Shown here: piece by piece, positions 53,457-63,566 of the stretch
Position numbering within the stretch: position 1 is the stretch's first letter
How the letters are laid out: each line of letters begins with the position of its first letter
Assembly: GCF_000472925.1 (NCBI RefSeq)
Contig: NZ_KI421480.1
Span: forward strand, 38,920-102,919
Length of the DNA stretch: 64,000 bases
Direction of reading: 5' to 3'
Origin: Bradyrhizobium sp. Ec3.3
GTDB taxonomy: Bacteria; Pseudomonadota; Alphaproteobacteria; Rhizobiales; Xanthobacteraceae
Made by a program: the position numbers and the translations under genes
The notes under the pieces: model-generated
Told to the model about the DNA's origin: nothing
Database searches by the model: none
What the model saw: the letters and a program-made list of their open reading frames with translations, nothing else

Positions 53457-53540
53457 GTCATTGGGAGGAGCGCACCGACGAAGCAATCCAGACTATCACA
53501 GCGGTAGCAGTCTGGATTGCTTCGCTTCGCTCGCAATGAC
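53457..53540. repeat. Palindromic repeat, class B, copy 1
   Basis: A long inverted repeat: GACGAAGCAATCCAGACT on one side and CAGTCTGGATTGCTTCGC on the other, with CATTGGGAGGAGCGCACC and CGCTCGCAATGACGA as outer arms. It could fold into a long hairpin in RNA between the hydratase and the next gene. A second copy lies at 55224-55305. Confidence 0.85.
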
Positions 53541-53583
53541 GAGCGGGGCTGGGAGCTTCAATAAACAACAAGGGACGGAAACA

Positions 53584-55203
<1,620 letters not shown>

Positions 55204-55223
55204 GCTGCGTTTAACCCATCATC

Positions 55224-55305
55224 ATTGCGAGGAGCGAAGCGACGAAGCAATCCAGAGTGCCACCGCGGAAGCAGTCTGGATTGCTTCGCTGCGCTCGCAA
55301 TGACG
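55224..55305. repeat. Palindromic repeat, class B, copy 2
   Basis: Reads CATTGCGAGGAGCGAAGCG, GACGAAGCAATCCAGAGT, GCAGTCTGGATTGCTTCGC and CGCTCGCAATGACGA. It matches the copy at 53457 in arms and order and could form a similar hairpin. With that copy it brackets the benzoylformate decarboxylase-like gene. Confidence 0.85.
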
Positions 55306-55365
55306 AGATTGTTGAAACGGCTCGCCAGATTCTCGGTGTCATCGCCCGCCTTGTGCGCAATTGCG

Positions 55366-55456
55366 CACTGGAGCGGGCGATCCAGTATTCCAGAGGCCGT
55401 GACGAATACGGAAAAGCCGCGGCGTACTGGATGCCCCGCTTTCGCGGGGCATGACG
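55366..55456. repeat. Intergenic palindromic repeat, class C
   Basis: Contains CACTGGAGCGGGCGATCCAG, GTATTCCAGAGGCCGTGACG, GCGGCGTACTGGATGCCC and the perfect hairpin GCCCCGCTTTCGCGGGGC. It sits just before the end of the SDR gene and may terminate it. Such elements are frequent in Bradyrhizobium, from memory. Confidence 0.6.
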
Positions 55457-55481
55457 GCGTCAGTTGCGGCTGCGCATCCCC

Positions 55482-56276
55482 CTACTTCCCGAATTCCTCC
55501 CGCATCTTGGCCTGGATCTTGGCCATGCCGCCGATCCAGCGGTCGTAGTCCTCGGTCTTCTTGCGCATGTAGCCGAGCACCTGCGCGTGCGGCAGAATCA
55601 GGAACGTCTCCTGCGCAATGCCGGCGAGCGCGTCTTTCGCGACCTGCTCGGGCGAGAGGTCGCCGTCGCCACTTTGCGGCCCCTTCGGGATCGCGCGCAG
55701 CATGTTGGTATCGACGCCCTGCGGGCAGAGGATCGAGACGCGAATGTTGTGCGCCTTGTGCGAGATCGCGAGGTTTTCGGCAAAGCCCACCGCTGCATGC
55801 TTCGTCGTCGAATAAGCGGGGCTGCCGACCTGCGAGAGCAGGCCCGCGGCCGAGATCGTGTTGAGGAAATAGCCGCCGCCGCGGGCTTTCATGCGCGGGA
55901 CGAGGTGCCGCGCCGCGTACACGTGGGCCATGACGTGGATCGCCCAGCTCCGCTGCCAGGGCTCATCCGACGAGCCGCCGGCGTTTACTGATAAGGGATC
56001 GAAGCCGCCGCCGATGCCGGCGTTGGAGCAGAACAGCTCGATCGGGCCGAACTGCCGCTCCGTTTCGTAGATGACATGGGCGATGTCCTTTTCCTGGGCG
56101 ACGTCGCATTTGAAGGCGGCGCCGTTCACGGTGGCCGCCACTGCGCGCGCGCCGGCGGCCTCCATATCCGCGACCACGACCTTGGCCGCGCCTGCCTGAT
56201 GAAACACCTCGCACAGCGCCTTGCCGATGCCATTGGCGCCGCCGGTGACGACCACGACTTTGCCGGTCACCTGCAT
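55482..56276 (-). CDS. Short-chain dehydrogenase/reductase
   Basis: The 264-residue protein has the nucleotide-binding TGGANGIGKALCEVF (TGxxxGIG), the NAG motif in CSNAGIGGGFD, a Ser in NTISAAGLL, and the catalytic YSTTKHA (YxxxK) motif. An acidic residue (VVVADMEAAG) after the second strand suggests NAD(H) rather than NADP(H). Substrate is not known; secondary alcohols or 3-oxoacyl compounds are typical. The start ATG at 56276 is standard. Confidence 0.93.
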   Translation of the reverse strand: MQVTGKVVVVTGGANGIGKALCEVFHQAGAAKVVVADMEAAGARAVAATVNGAAFKCDVAQEKDIAHVIYETERQFGPIELFCSNAGIGGGFDPLSVNAGGSSDEPWQRSWAIHVMAHVYAARHLVPRMKARGGGYFLNTISAAGLLSQVGSPAYSTTKHAAVGFAENLAISHKAHNIRVSILCPQGVDTNMLRAIPKGPQSGDGDLSPEQVAKDALAGIAQETFLILPHAQVLGYMRKKTEDYDRWIGGMAKIQAKMREEFGK

Positions 56277-56319
56277 CCGACGTCTCCTCTTATGCCGCTT
56301 ATACCGCTTCTGTTCGCGC

Positions 56320-57015
56320 TCAGCTCAGGACGAGATCGAGCACCGCGGTATAATGGCACGCCGCGCCGGCCAAGACAAAGCCGTGCCAGATCGCGTTCTG
56401 GAAACGCAGGCGCCGCCAGGCGTGGAAGATCACCCCGAGGGAATAGAGCGCGCCGCCCGCGACCACGAACCACAGCGCCATGGTCGGCAGCGCCTTGACC
56501 ACGGCGTCGTAGAGCATCAGGCCGCTCCAGCCCATGGCGAGGTAAATACCGACGGCGACGCGGTCGAACCGGCCGGGCCAGCCGAGCTTGAGCACGATGC
56601 CGAGGATCGCCACGCACCAGACACCGACGAGCAGCGCCAGCGCGAAGGTGCTGTCCTTTAGTTCCAGGATGAACGGGGTGTAGGTCGCAGCGATGAGGAG
56701 ATAGATCGCCGAGTGGTCGAAACGCCGCAATATCCATTTGGCCGGCGACACCGGCCACAGATTATAGGTCGCCGACAGCACCAGCATCGAGAGCAGGCCG
56801 GCGACGTAGATCGAGACGCCGACGATGTCGACCGCGCTGGCATTGACCGCTGCCAGCACCACCAGAACGGACGCCGCGACGATGCCCGTCAGCACGCCGA
56901 TGGCATGGATGACGCCGTCGGCGATCAGCTCGGCACGGTCATAGTCCCAGCCGATGACGTCGGCTGCGGCATGGACGGAGGTCGACGCGAGTTCTTTCAG
57001 TCTAAAAACGGTCAT
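56320..57015 (-). CDS. Hemolysin III family (PAQR-type) membrane protein
   Basis: From the ATG at 57015 the 231-residue protein has seven hydrophobic helices and the family motifs ADGVIHAIGVLTG, RRFDHSAIYLLIAATYTPF and, near the C-terminus, FQNAIWHGFVLAGAACHY. His and Asp residues in these motifs are thought to bind zinc in PAQR proteins, which include predicted ceramidase-like hydrolases. Its function in bacteria is not settled; the historic name hemolysin III is not proof of haemolysis. A start 9 codons upstream (57042) is possible. Confidence 0.92.
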   Translation of the reverse strand: MTVFRLKELASTSVHAAADVIGWDYDRAELIADGVIHAIGVLTGIVAASVLVVLAAVNASAVDIVGVSIYVAGLLSMLVLSATYNLWPVSPAKWILRRFDHSAIYLLIAATYTPFILELKDSTFALALLVGVWCVAILGIVLKLGWPGRFDRVAVGIYLAMGWSGLMLYDAVVKALPTMALWFVVAGGALYSLGVIFHAWRRLRFQNAIWHGFVLAGAACHYTAVLDLVLS

Positions 57016-57198
57016 GGCAGTCCGAAGGCGACGCTGTGGCACTCTTATGTGGGTCTTTCGTGGTCGGCGAGGCGTTCAAAGGCTGGTTCACCCGAAAACG
57101 CGGTGGAAGTATGAAGCTTGATTTTCCTCAAGCAGTTGCCACTTTTGTGACTAGTCCAATCTGCCTATTCCGCCGGCACGAGATCCCTCGCCTCCCCC

Positions 57199-58668
57199 AT
57201 GGCATTCAGCTTCCAGGATATGGTCGAAGAGGCGCGCCTGTCGGCCCGGGCGCTGCTCGATTATGGCGAGCACTTCTTCAATCCGACCGTCCGGCTCGGC
57301 GTCACCGGCCTGTCGCGGGCCGGTAAAACCGTGTTCATCACCGCGCTGATCCATGCGCTGACGCGCGGCGGCCGCTTTCCGGTGTTCGAGGCCTTTGCCT
57401 CCGGCCGCATCGCACGTGCAAAACTCGCGCCGCAGCCAGACGATGCCGTGCCGCGCTTCGACTACGAAAACCATCTGCGCGCGCTGACCGAGGACCGGCA
57501 CTGGCCGAACTCCACCGTCGACATCAGCGAGCTCCGCCTCGTCATCGACTACCAGCGCCAGAACGGCGCGGACCGTAACCTGACGCTTGATATCGTCGAC
57601 TATCCCGGCGAGTGGCTGCTCGATCTGCCGCTGCTGCAAAAGAGCTACGAGCAATGGTCGGCGGAGAGTCTGGCGCTGTCGCGCGCGGCGCCGCGGGCGC
57701 ATCCGGCGGCCGACTGGCACGCGCATCTGGCAACGCTCGAGCCCGAGGCAGCCGAGGACGAGCAGGCAACGCTGACCTCCGCAAGGCTGTTCACCGAATA
57801 CTTGCGCGCCTGCCGCGACGAGCGCTTTGCCATGAGCCTGTTGCCGCCCGGCCGCTTCCTGATGCCCGGCAGTCTCGCCGGCTCGCCGGCGCTGACCTTT
57901 GCACCGCTTGATGTGCCCACGGGCGGACAGGCGCCGGAGGGATCGCTGTGGGCGATGATGGTACGCCGCTACGAGGCCTACAAGGACGTCGTGGTGCGCC
58001 CCTTCTTTCGCGACCACTTTGCCCGGCTCGACCGCCAGATCGTGCTGGCCGATGCGCTCGCCGCGTTCAACTCCGGCCCCGAAGCGCTGCATGACCTCGA
58101 AGCCGCGCTCGCCGGCATTCTGGATTGCTTCCGGATCGGACGCAGCACCTTCATCTCCAGCCTGTTCCGCCCGCGCATAGATCGCATCCTGTTCGCGGCG
58201 ACCAAGGCCGATCATTTGCATCACTCCAGTCACGACCGTCTCGAGGCCGTGTTGCGGCGCGCGGTGTCGCGGGCTGTCGCGCGTGCTGAAAGCACCGGCG
58301 CAGAGATCGATGTGGTGGCGCTCGCCGCCGTCCGCGCGACGCGCGAGGCGCAGGTTGCGCGCGGACGCGACAGACTGCCATCCATTCTCGGCACGCCCAC
58401 CGCGGGCGAAAGCGCCAATGGCGAACTTTTCGACGGCAGTACTGAAGTGGCGACTTTCCCTGGCGATCTGCCTGCCGACCCGGAAGCGCTGTTCAACGGC
58501 GCCGAATCATTCCGCGGGCTTTCGACTGCCGCTGCTGAGACGAGCGACTTCCGTTTCCTGCGCTTCCGCCCGCCAAAGCTCGAGCGCGAGGGGGCTGAGG
58601 AGCCGACGCTGCCTCACATCCGCCTTGACCGTGCCTTGCAGTTCCTGATCGGAGACAGGTTGGAATGA
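57199..58668 (+). CDS. ycjX: YcjX-family P-loop NTPase (DUF463)
   Basis: The 489-residue protein carries a Walker A-like GVTGLSRAGKTVFITALIHA (about 34-53), DIVDYPGEWLLDLPLLQKSY (switch-like DYPG), and FAATKADHLHHSSHDRLE, where TKAD corresponds to the nucleotide specificity motif. YcjX is a GTPase/ATPase-fold stress protein conserved in proteobacteria. It overlaps the next gene by 4 bp (ATGA), and the YcjX plus YcjF pair is conserved. Role remains unclear; in enterobacteria it belongs to the phage-shock regulon, which may not apply here. Confidence 0.93.
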   Translation: MAFSFQDMVEEARLSARALLDYGEHFFNPTVRLGVTGLSRAGKTVFITALIHALTRGGRFPVFEAFASGRIARAKLAPQPDDAVPRFDYENHLRALTEDRHWPNSTVDISELRLVIDYQRQNGADRNLTLDIVDYPGEWLLDLPLLQKSYEQWSAESLALSRAAPRAHPAADWHAHLATLEPEAAEDEQATLTSARLFTEYLRACRDERFAMSLLPPGRFLMPGSLAGSPALTFAPLDVPTGGQAPEGSLWAMMVRRYEAYKDVVVRPFFRDHFARLDRQIVLADALAAFNSGPEALHDLEAALAGILDCFRIGRSTFISSLFRPRIDRILFAATKADHLHHSSHDRLEAVLRRAVSRAVARAESTGAEIDVVALAAVRATREAQVARGRDRLPSILGTPTAGESANGELFDGSTEVATFPGDLPADPEALFNGAESFRGLSTAAAETSDFRFLRFRPPKLEREGAEEPTLPHIRLDRALQFLIGDRLE

Positions 58669-59693
58669 ACGAGCGACACGAGCAGCGGCGGCCCGCGACG
58701 TTCCGCCTGGATGACCCGGGCGTCGTCGTGACCGAAGCCGATGAGCCCGGACGACTCAGCCGCGCCGCGATCCAGATCACGCCGGAGCCCGATCCCTTGG
58801 CGCTGCCCGTGCCGGTCGAGACGCCGGTCGTGGTGCGGCGCGGCTTCCCCTGGGGCACGCTGTTCTGGTCGGGCCTTGCCGGGCTGACGCTGCTCGGGGT
58901 CGGGCTTGGCGTCGTCCATCTGATCGAGGATCTCTTTGCGCGGAGCGAGAGCCTCGGCATCGTCGGTCTCGCTCTCGCCTTCGTCACCACGCTCGCACTC
59001 GCTGTCGTGGTCGGACGCGAGGCGTTCGGTCTTGCCCGGCTCGCGACCATCGAGAAGCTGCACCAGCGCGCGACAAGCGTGCTCGCCAGCGACAACCGCG
59101 CCGAGAGTCGCGTCATCGTGCAGGATCTGCTGCGCATCGCGCATCAAAACCCAAAGCTCGCACGCGCCCGCTCGACGCTGCAAAACCACGCCGGTGAGAT
59201 CATCGACGGCGCCGACATGATCCGCCTCGCCGAGCGCGAGCTGATGACGCCGCTGGATGCGGAAGCGCGGCGGCTGGTGTCATCGGCCGCGCAGCGGGTT
59301 TCGATCGTCACCGCGGTGAGCCCTCGCGCGCTGATCGATGTGCTGTTCGTGTTCGTGGCCTCGCTGCGCCTGATCCGCCAGCTCGCGCGGCTCTATGGCG
59401 GCCGCCCCGGTGCGCTTGGCATGATCCGGCTCTTGCGCCACGTCATCGCCCACCTCGCCATCACCGGCGGCATGGCCGCGAGCGACAGCCTGGTGCAGCA
59501 GATGCTCGGCCACGGGATAGCAGCAAAACTGTCGCAACGCCTCGGCGAAGGCGTGCTCAACGGACTATTGACGGCGCGGCTTGGCCTCGCCGCCATCGAC
59601 GTCACGCGCCCGTTGCCGTTCGCAGCACTGCCGCAGCCGAAGCTGTCGGATCTTGCGACGGATCTGCTGCGGAAAAAGGAAGACGAGGAGTAG
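58665..59693 (+). CDS. ycjF: YcjF-family membrane protein (DUF697 / TIGR01620)
   Basis: The 342-residue protein has two transmembrane helices in the N-terminal half (about 64-85, LFWSGLAGLTLLGVGLGVVH, and about 98-117, LGIVGLALAFVTTLALAVVV) and a C-terminal DUF697 domain with SIVTAVSPRALIDVLFVFVA and MIRLLRHVIAHLAITGGMAA. The start overlaps the ycjX stop by 4 bp. YcjF-type proteins probably anchor the YcjX NTPase at the membrane. It ends beside a repeat cluster and a convergent gene. Confidence 0.92.
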   Translation: MNERHEQRRPATFRLDDPGVVVTEADEPGRLSRAAIQITPEPDPLALPVPVETPVVVRRGFPWGTLFWSGLAGLTLLGVGLGVVHLIEDLFARSESLGIVGLALAFVTTLALAVVVGREAFGLARLATIEKLHQRATSVLASDNRAESRVIVQDLLRIAHQNPKLARARSTLQNHAGEIIDGADMIRLAERELMTPLDAEARRLVSSAAQRVSIVTAVSPRALIDVLFVFVASLRLIRQLARLYGGRPGALGMIRLLRHVIAHLAITGGMAASDSLVQQMLGHGIAAKLSQRLGEGVLNGLLTARLGLAAIDVTRPLPFAALPQPKLSDLATDLLRKKEDEE

Positions 59694-59719
59694 CGCTTCG
59701 CGCCACGCGCACGCTGCAC

Positions 59720-59871
59720 CCTCTCCCCTTGTGGGAGAGGGTGGCTCGCCGCGCAGCGGCGAGACGGGTGAGGGGTCTTTCTCCGCGAGTGCATCTCTCA
59801 CGACTTGAATTCGCGGAAAGAGACCCCTCATCCGGCGCTTCGCGCCACCTTCTCCCGCAAGGGGAGAAGGG
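59720..59871. repeat. Inverted repeat cluster between convergent genes
   Basis: The left part reads CCTCTCCCCTTGTGGGAGAG, GCTCGCCGCGCAGCGGCGAG and GGGTGAGGGGTCTTTCTCCG. The right part is an inverted partner: CGGAAAGAGACCCCTCATCC, GGCGCTTCGCGCC, then CCTTCTCCCGCAAGGGGAGA. The arms GAGGGGTCTTTCTCCGCGA and TCGCGGAAAGAGACCCCTC form a very long stem. It probably terminates both convergent genes. Confidence 0.8.
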
Positions 59872-59892
59872 AAGAGGCCGTCGCGTCCCTAA

Positions 59893-61530
59893 CTATGCGA
59901 GTGCGCGTCTTTCGCATTCGCCCGCCAGCACACGCCACTGGAACAGCGGCGAGTCCTTTGGCGGAGAGAGCTCAGGCGTCCAGCCGGTGAGCTTCTCCAG
60001 CGCGTAGGTGTCCATGACGAGGCCGCGCCAGCGGCGGTCGACCTGTTCGAGCGGCTCGCGAGTGACCGGCAATGCATTCCACAGCGGCAGATGATTGTCG
60101 GGCTCGCGTCCGACATAGAGGCCGGCATGCCCACTGATGCGGTCCATGCCGGGATCACGAAAATCCTGGAAGCGGCCGCGTTCGTTGATCTCGATGACCG
60201 GCACGCGGCCACGGAACAGCCAGCGCAGCATGGCGTAGGTGCGATAGTCGGTCGTCGCGATCCAGGTCGCCCCGGTCTTGTCGAGTTGCGCTTGCGCGCG
60301 CGCAGTGACCTGCTCATAGCCGGCCTCGGCGCCGATCGGATCAATCCTGCCGAGGAGATTCCAGGGCGCCACGACGTAGTAGAGAAACACCACGACGACG
60401 AAGGCGATGCCGGTCGTGACGGCCGTATCGGCCCAGAAGTTTGCCGATCGGATCATCCGCTCGGACCAGCCCTCGCGCTGCAAGCTCGCGAGATTGATGG
60501 CGGCAGCGGCGAACCCGACCGGCCACATGAACATCGGCCAGGTGTCACCGACCCGCAAGGTGAGCGATTTCCAGAGGAAGTAGAGGAACGGCACCAGCAC
60601 CGCGGTCGAAAGCAGGATAGCGACCGGCTCGCGCGTGCGGTAGCCGCGCCACGCCGTCAGCGTCAGGCCGGATAGCACCACCGGCAGCATGACGAAGCCG
60701 ACGAGGCCGAATTGCAGGCCGATATAATCGCCGATGGTGCGCAAGGAGACGCCGTAATTGGCGGTCGCGCGCACGCCCTGGAAGCGGAACGAGGCCCAGT
60801 CGTGCTGCGCGTTCCAGATCAGGACCGGCGAGAACACGCCAATCGCAATCAGCATGGCGAGATAGGGATAGGGGCTGCGCAGCCAGCGCCAGCGCCAATC
60901 CGGCACCAGCACGAACGCGATCACGGCGGGCAGGAACATGATGGCGGTGAACTTGGACAGCAGCGAGAGCCCCGCGAACAATCCGGCCGCGAGCCACCAG
61001 CGGCCGTCGCCGCTCTCTGTCAGCCGCACCAGCGACCAGAACATCGCGACCGCGACGGGGATCATCGCGACGTCAGGTGCGACCTTGGACATCAGCAGCC
61101 CGTAATAGAGCGCCGCCTCCGGCATCAAGAGCGCGAACACGATCGCGCGAACGTCATGCGTCATGCGTCGCACGATATCGGCGAGCAGGCACTGCGTGAC
61201 GAACATCGCCACGATGCCGCCGAAGCGGACGCCGAGCTGGGTGTCGCCGAAGATCGCGGTGCCGAAGCGGATCAGCCAGGCGATGCCGGGGGGATGGTCG
61301 AGGAAGCTGAGCGCAGCTTCCCTCGACCAGGTCCAGTAATAGGCCTCGTCGGTGCGCAGCTCGAGCATCGAGGCATAGACGATGCGCAAAGCCGTCATTG
61401 CCGCGATCACCAGCGCGGCGATGATGAGGTGCCGGCGCGCGGCGCCGTCGGGCTTTGCTGTCATGTCGGGGGCTGTCGTCACGGGCGCGCTTTTCCCCGA
61501 CTTGGGAGGGGGAGTCAATGCGGGGGACAC
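59893..61530 (-). CDS. Family 39 glycosyltransferase (ArnT/PMT-like) membrane protein
   Basis: The 545-residue protein has 10 or more hydrophobic helices. The first periplasmic loop has RTDEAYYWTWSREAALSFLD, whose Asp-Glu matches the catalytic acid pair in GT39/GT83 enzymes, and DHPPGIAWLIRFGTAIFGDT. These enzymes transfer a sugar from a polyprenyl phosphate to a lipid, protein or LPS acceptor in the periplasm. A C-terminal soluble domain follows the last helix (about 420-545). The acceptor is unknown. GTG 61530 has AGGGGAG upstream; ATG 61464 is an alternative start. Confidence 0.9.
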   Translation of the reverse strand: MSPALTPPPKSGKSAPVTTAPDMTAKPDGAARRHLIIAALVIAAMTALRIVYASMLELRTDEAYYWTWSREAALSFLDHPPGIAWLIRFGTAIFGDTQLGVRFGGIVAMFVTQCLLADIVRRMTHDVRAIVFALLMPEAALYYGLLMSKVAPDVAMIPVAVAMFWSLVRLTESGDGRWWLAAGLFAGLSLLSKFTAIMFLPAVIAFVLVPDWRWRWLRSPYPYLAMLIAIGVFSPVLIWNAQHDWASFRFQGVRATANYGVSLRTIGDYIGLQFGLVGFVMLPVVLSGLTLTAWRGYRTREPVAILLSTAVLVPFLYFLWKSLTLRVGDTWPMFMWPVGFAAAAINLASLQREGWSERMIRSANFWADTAVTTGIAFVVVVFLYYVVAPWNLLGRIDPIGAEAGYEQVTARAQAQLDKTGATWIATTDYRTYAMLRWLFRGRVPVIEINERGRFQDFRDPGMDRISGHAGLYVGREPDNHLPLWNALPVTREPLEQVDRRWRGLVMDTYALEKLTGWTPELSPPKDSPLFQWRVLAGECERRALA

Positions 61531-61545
61531 GGCGCCTCATTCTCC

Positions 61546-61602
61546 CCTGTCGTCCCGGGCTCGCGAAGCGCAGATCCGGGACGACGACCGAGACAATGCA
61601 GC
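61546..61602. repeat. Palindromic intergenic sequence
   Basis: GTCGTCCCGG and CCGGGACGAC form the arms around GCTCGCGAAGCGCAGAT. The element overlaps or touches the start region of the glycosyltransferase gene and belongs to a class often seen between genes in Bradyrhizobium. Confidence 0.5.
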
Positions 61603-61695
61603 CCCATGCCGCGCAAGTGATCGGGCGAGCTGTTCTCGGCTGGAATTAAACTCTACGATGGCTGATCTACATGACGAGCTGATACAAACCGAATC

Positions 61696-63426
61696 ATGGC
61701 GACCGTTCTTGCACGATTTTCCGAACTGTTCCGCGGCACCGGCGTTCGCCAGGTGCGACTGGTCTGCGGCGTCATCCTGTTTAGCTATGTGGTCAGCCAT
61801 TTCCTCAACCATGCGCTCGGCAATATCTCCGTCGAGGCGATGCAGGCCGGCGTCTACTACCATGTCCTGTTCTGGCAGTTCCTGCCGGTCGCGATCCTGT
61901 TCTACACCGCGGCACTGGTGCATGCCGGGCTCGGCGTCTTCGCGCTCTATCAGCGCCGCCAGTTCCGCTGGAAGACGGTCGAGCCGCTCCAGCTCGTGCT
62001 GGGCCTCAGCATCCCAGCGCTGGTGATGGCGCATCTGATCGGCGTGCGGCTCGCCCACACGCTGTATGGACATGAAAAGCTCTATCCGCAGGAGCTCTAC
62101 CTGTTCTTCGTCGCGTCCTCCACCCGGCTGTGGCAGATGACGATCCTGCTCATCGTCGCCTGGGTCCATGGCTGCATCGGGCTCTATTTCTGGCTGCGTA
62201 TGAAGCCGTTCTTCCAGCGCGCCGCGCCCTGGCTGCTCTCCGCGGCCGTGCTGATCCCGACGCTGGCGATGCTCGGCATCTATCAGGGCGGACGCAGCGT
62301 CGCCGCCGACAGCGACGATGCGGACTGGCGCGCGGCCAATCTCACCCAGCGCCAGGTCGGCACCGTCGCGCAAGACCGCACGCTCAACCGCATCACCGGC
62401 GGGCTGACGTTCGGCTATCTCGGCCTGCTCGGCATCGTGCTGCTCGCGCGCGGCGTGCGGGGCTTGCGCGAGCGGCGCGGCGGCATGATCGCGCTGTCCT
62501 ACGGCAACGGCAAGACGGTGCGCGTGCCGAAGGGCCTATCCGTGCTCGAGGCAAGCCTGCGCCACAACGTGCCGCACGCCAGCGTCTGCGGCGGCCGCGC
62601 GCGCTGCTCGACCTGCCGCATCCGCGTGATCGGCGATCACGGCATCCTCCCGGAGCCGTCGCAGCGCGAAGCCTTCGTGCTTGCGCGCGTCGGCACCACC
62701 GATCCCTCGATTCGCCTCGCCTGCCAGCTGCGGCCGACCTGCGATCTCTCCTTCTTCCAATTGTTCACGCCGCACACCGCGGCGAGCATGGAAGGTTCAG
62801 GGCCGGCGCGGATTGGCCAGGAGCGCTATCTCGTCAGCCTGTTCGTGGACATGCGCGGCTCGACCCAGCTCGCCGAGAAGCGTCTGCCCTTCGATACCGT
62901 CTTCATCGTCAACCGTTTCTTAGGAGCGGTCTCGCAGGCGGTAATCGAGAATGGCGGCCAGCCGAACCAGTTCGTCGGCGACGGCATGCTGGCGCTGTTT
63001 GGCCTCGCGGCCAATCCGCAAACCGCCTGCCGCCAGGCACTGCGCGCGGCAGGCAGCATTGCCAAGCATGTCGACGAGCTCAATGAGCTCTTGAGCCATG
63101 ACCTGCGCGATCCGATCCGCTTCGGCATCGGCATTCACGGCGGCGAAGTGATCATCGGCGACATCGGCTATCGCGATCACATCGTGTTCACCGCGCTCGG
63201 CGACGCCGTCAACGTCGCGGCGCGTTTGCAGGACATGACCAAGGCGCTCGCTTGCGAAGCCATCGCCTCCGACGAAGTTCGCCGCACTGCGGGCCTTGCC
63301 GAGGACGCACTGCCGCAGCAGGAGGTCGCGATCCGCGGCCGCGACGAGCCGATGACCGTGCGCGTTATCGCCGATGCCAGGCAGCTCGGCGGCCTGGTCA
63401 ACCGCGACGAGCGCGCGGCGGCCTGA
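61696..63426 (+). CDS. Membrane adenylate/guanylate cyclase with 2Fe-2S ferredoxin domain
   Basis: The 576-residue protein has three parts. Residues 1-265 are about six transmembrane helices resembling a cytochrome-b or SdhC-type bundle (VVSHFLNHALGNISVEAM with conserved His). Residues about 275-355 are a plant-type 2Fe-2S ferredoxin domain: SVCGGRARCSTCRIRV with the Cys cluster and a fourth Cys in LACQLRPTC. Residues about 375-545 are a class III cyclase: LVSLFVDMRGSTQLA (metal Asp), NQFVGDGMLALFGL (second Asp) and TALGDAVNVAARLQ (Asn and Arg of the transition state). So the output is probably cAMP, gated by redox state or quinone. It stands alone with its own start. Confidence 0.93.
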   Translation: MATVLARFSELFRGTGVRQVRLVCGVILFSYVVSHFLNHALGNISVEAMQAGVYYHVLFWQFLPVAILFYTAALVHAGLGVFALYQRRQFRWKTVEPLQLVLGLSIPALVMAHLIGVRLAHTLYGHEKLYPQELYLFFVASSTRLWQMTILLIVAWVHGCIGLYFWLRMKPFFQRAAPWLLSAAVLIPTLAMLGIYQGGRSVAADSDDADWRAANLTQRQVGTVAQDRTLNRITGGLTFGYLGLLGIVLLARGVRGLRERRGGMIALSYGNGKTVRVPKGLSVLEASLRHNVPHASVCGGRARCSTCRIRVIGDHGILPEPSQREAFVLARVGTTDPSIRLACQLRPTCDLSFFQLFTPHTAASMEGSGPARIGQERYLVSLFVDMRGSTQLAEKRLPFDTVFIVNRFLGAVSQAVIENGGQPNQFVGDGMLALFGLAANPQTACRQALRAAGSIAKHVDELNELLSHDLRDPIRFGIGIHGGEVIIGDIGYRDHIVFTALGDAVNVAARLQDMTKALACEAIASDEVRRTAGLAEDALPQQEVAIRGRDEPMTVRVIADARQLGGLVNRDERAAA

Positions 63427-63566
63427 CGCCGCGCATTCATGCTGCGATGCAGCGTCGTGGTCACGCTGCGAAAGCACGAATTGACTTCGCACCCGCCGAT
63501 GCGACAGATGATCGCGAGGCCAGCGGTGATGACCGCGACTCGACCGAAATGCTCCGGAGGGAGACG

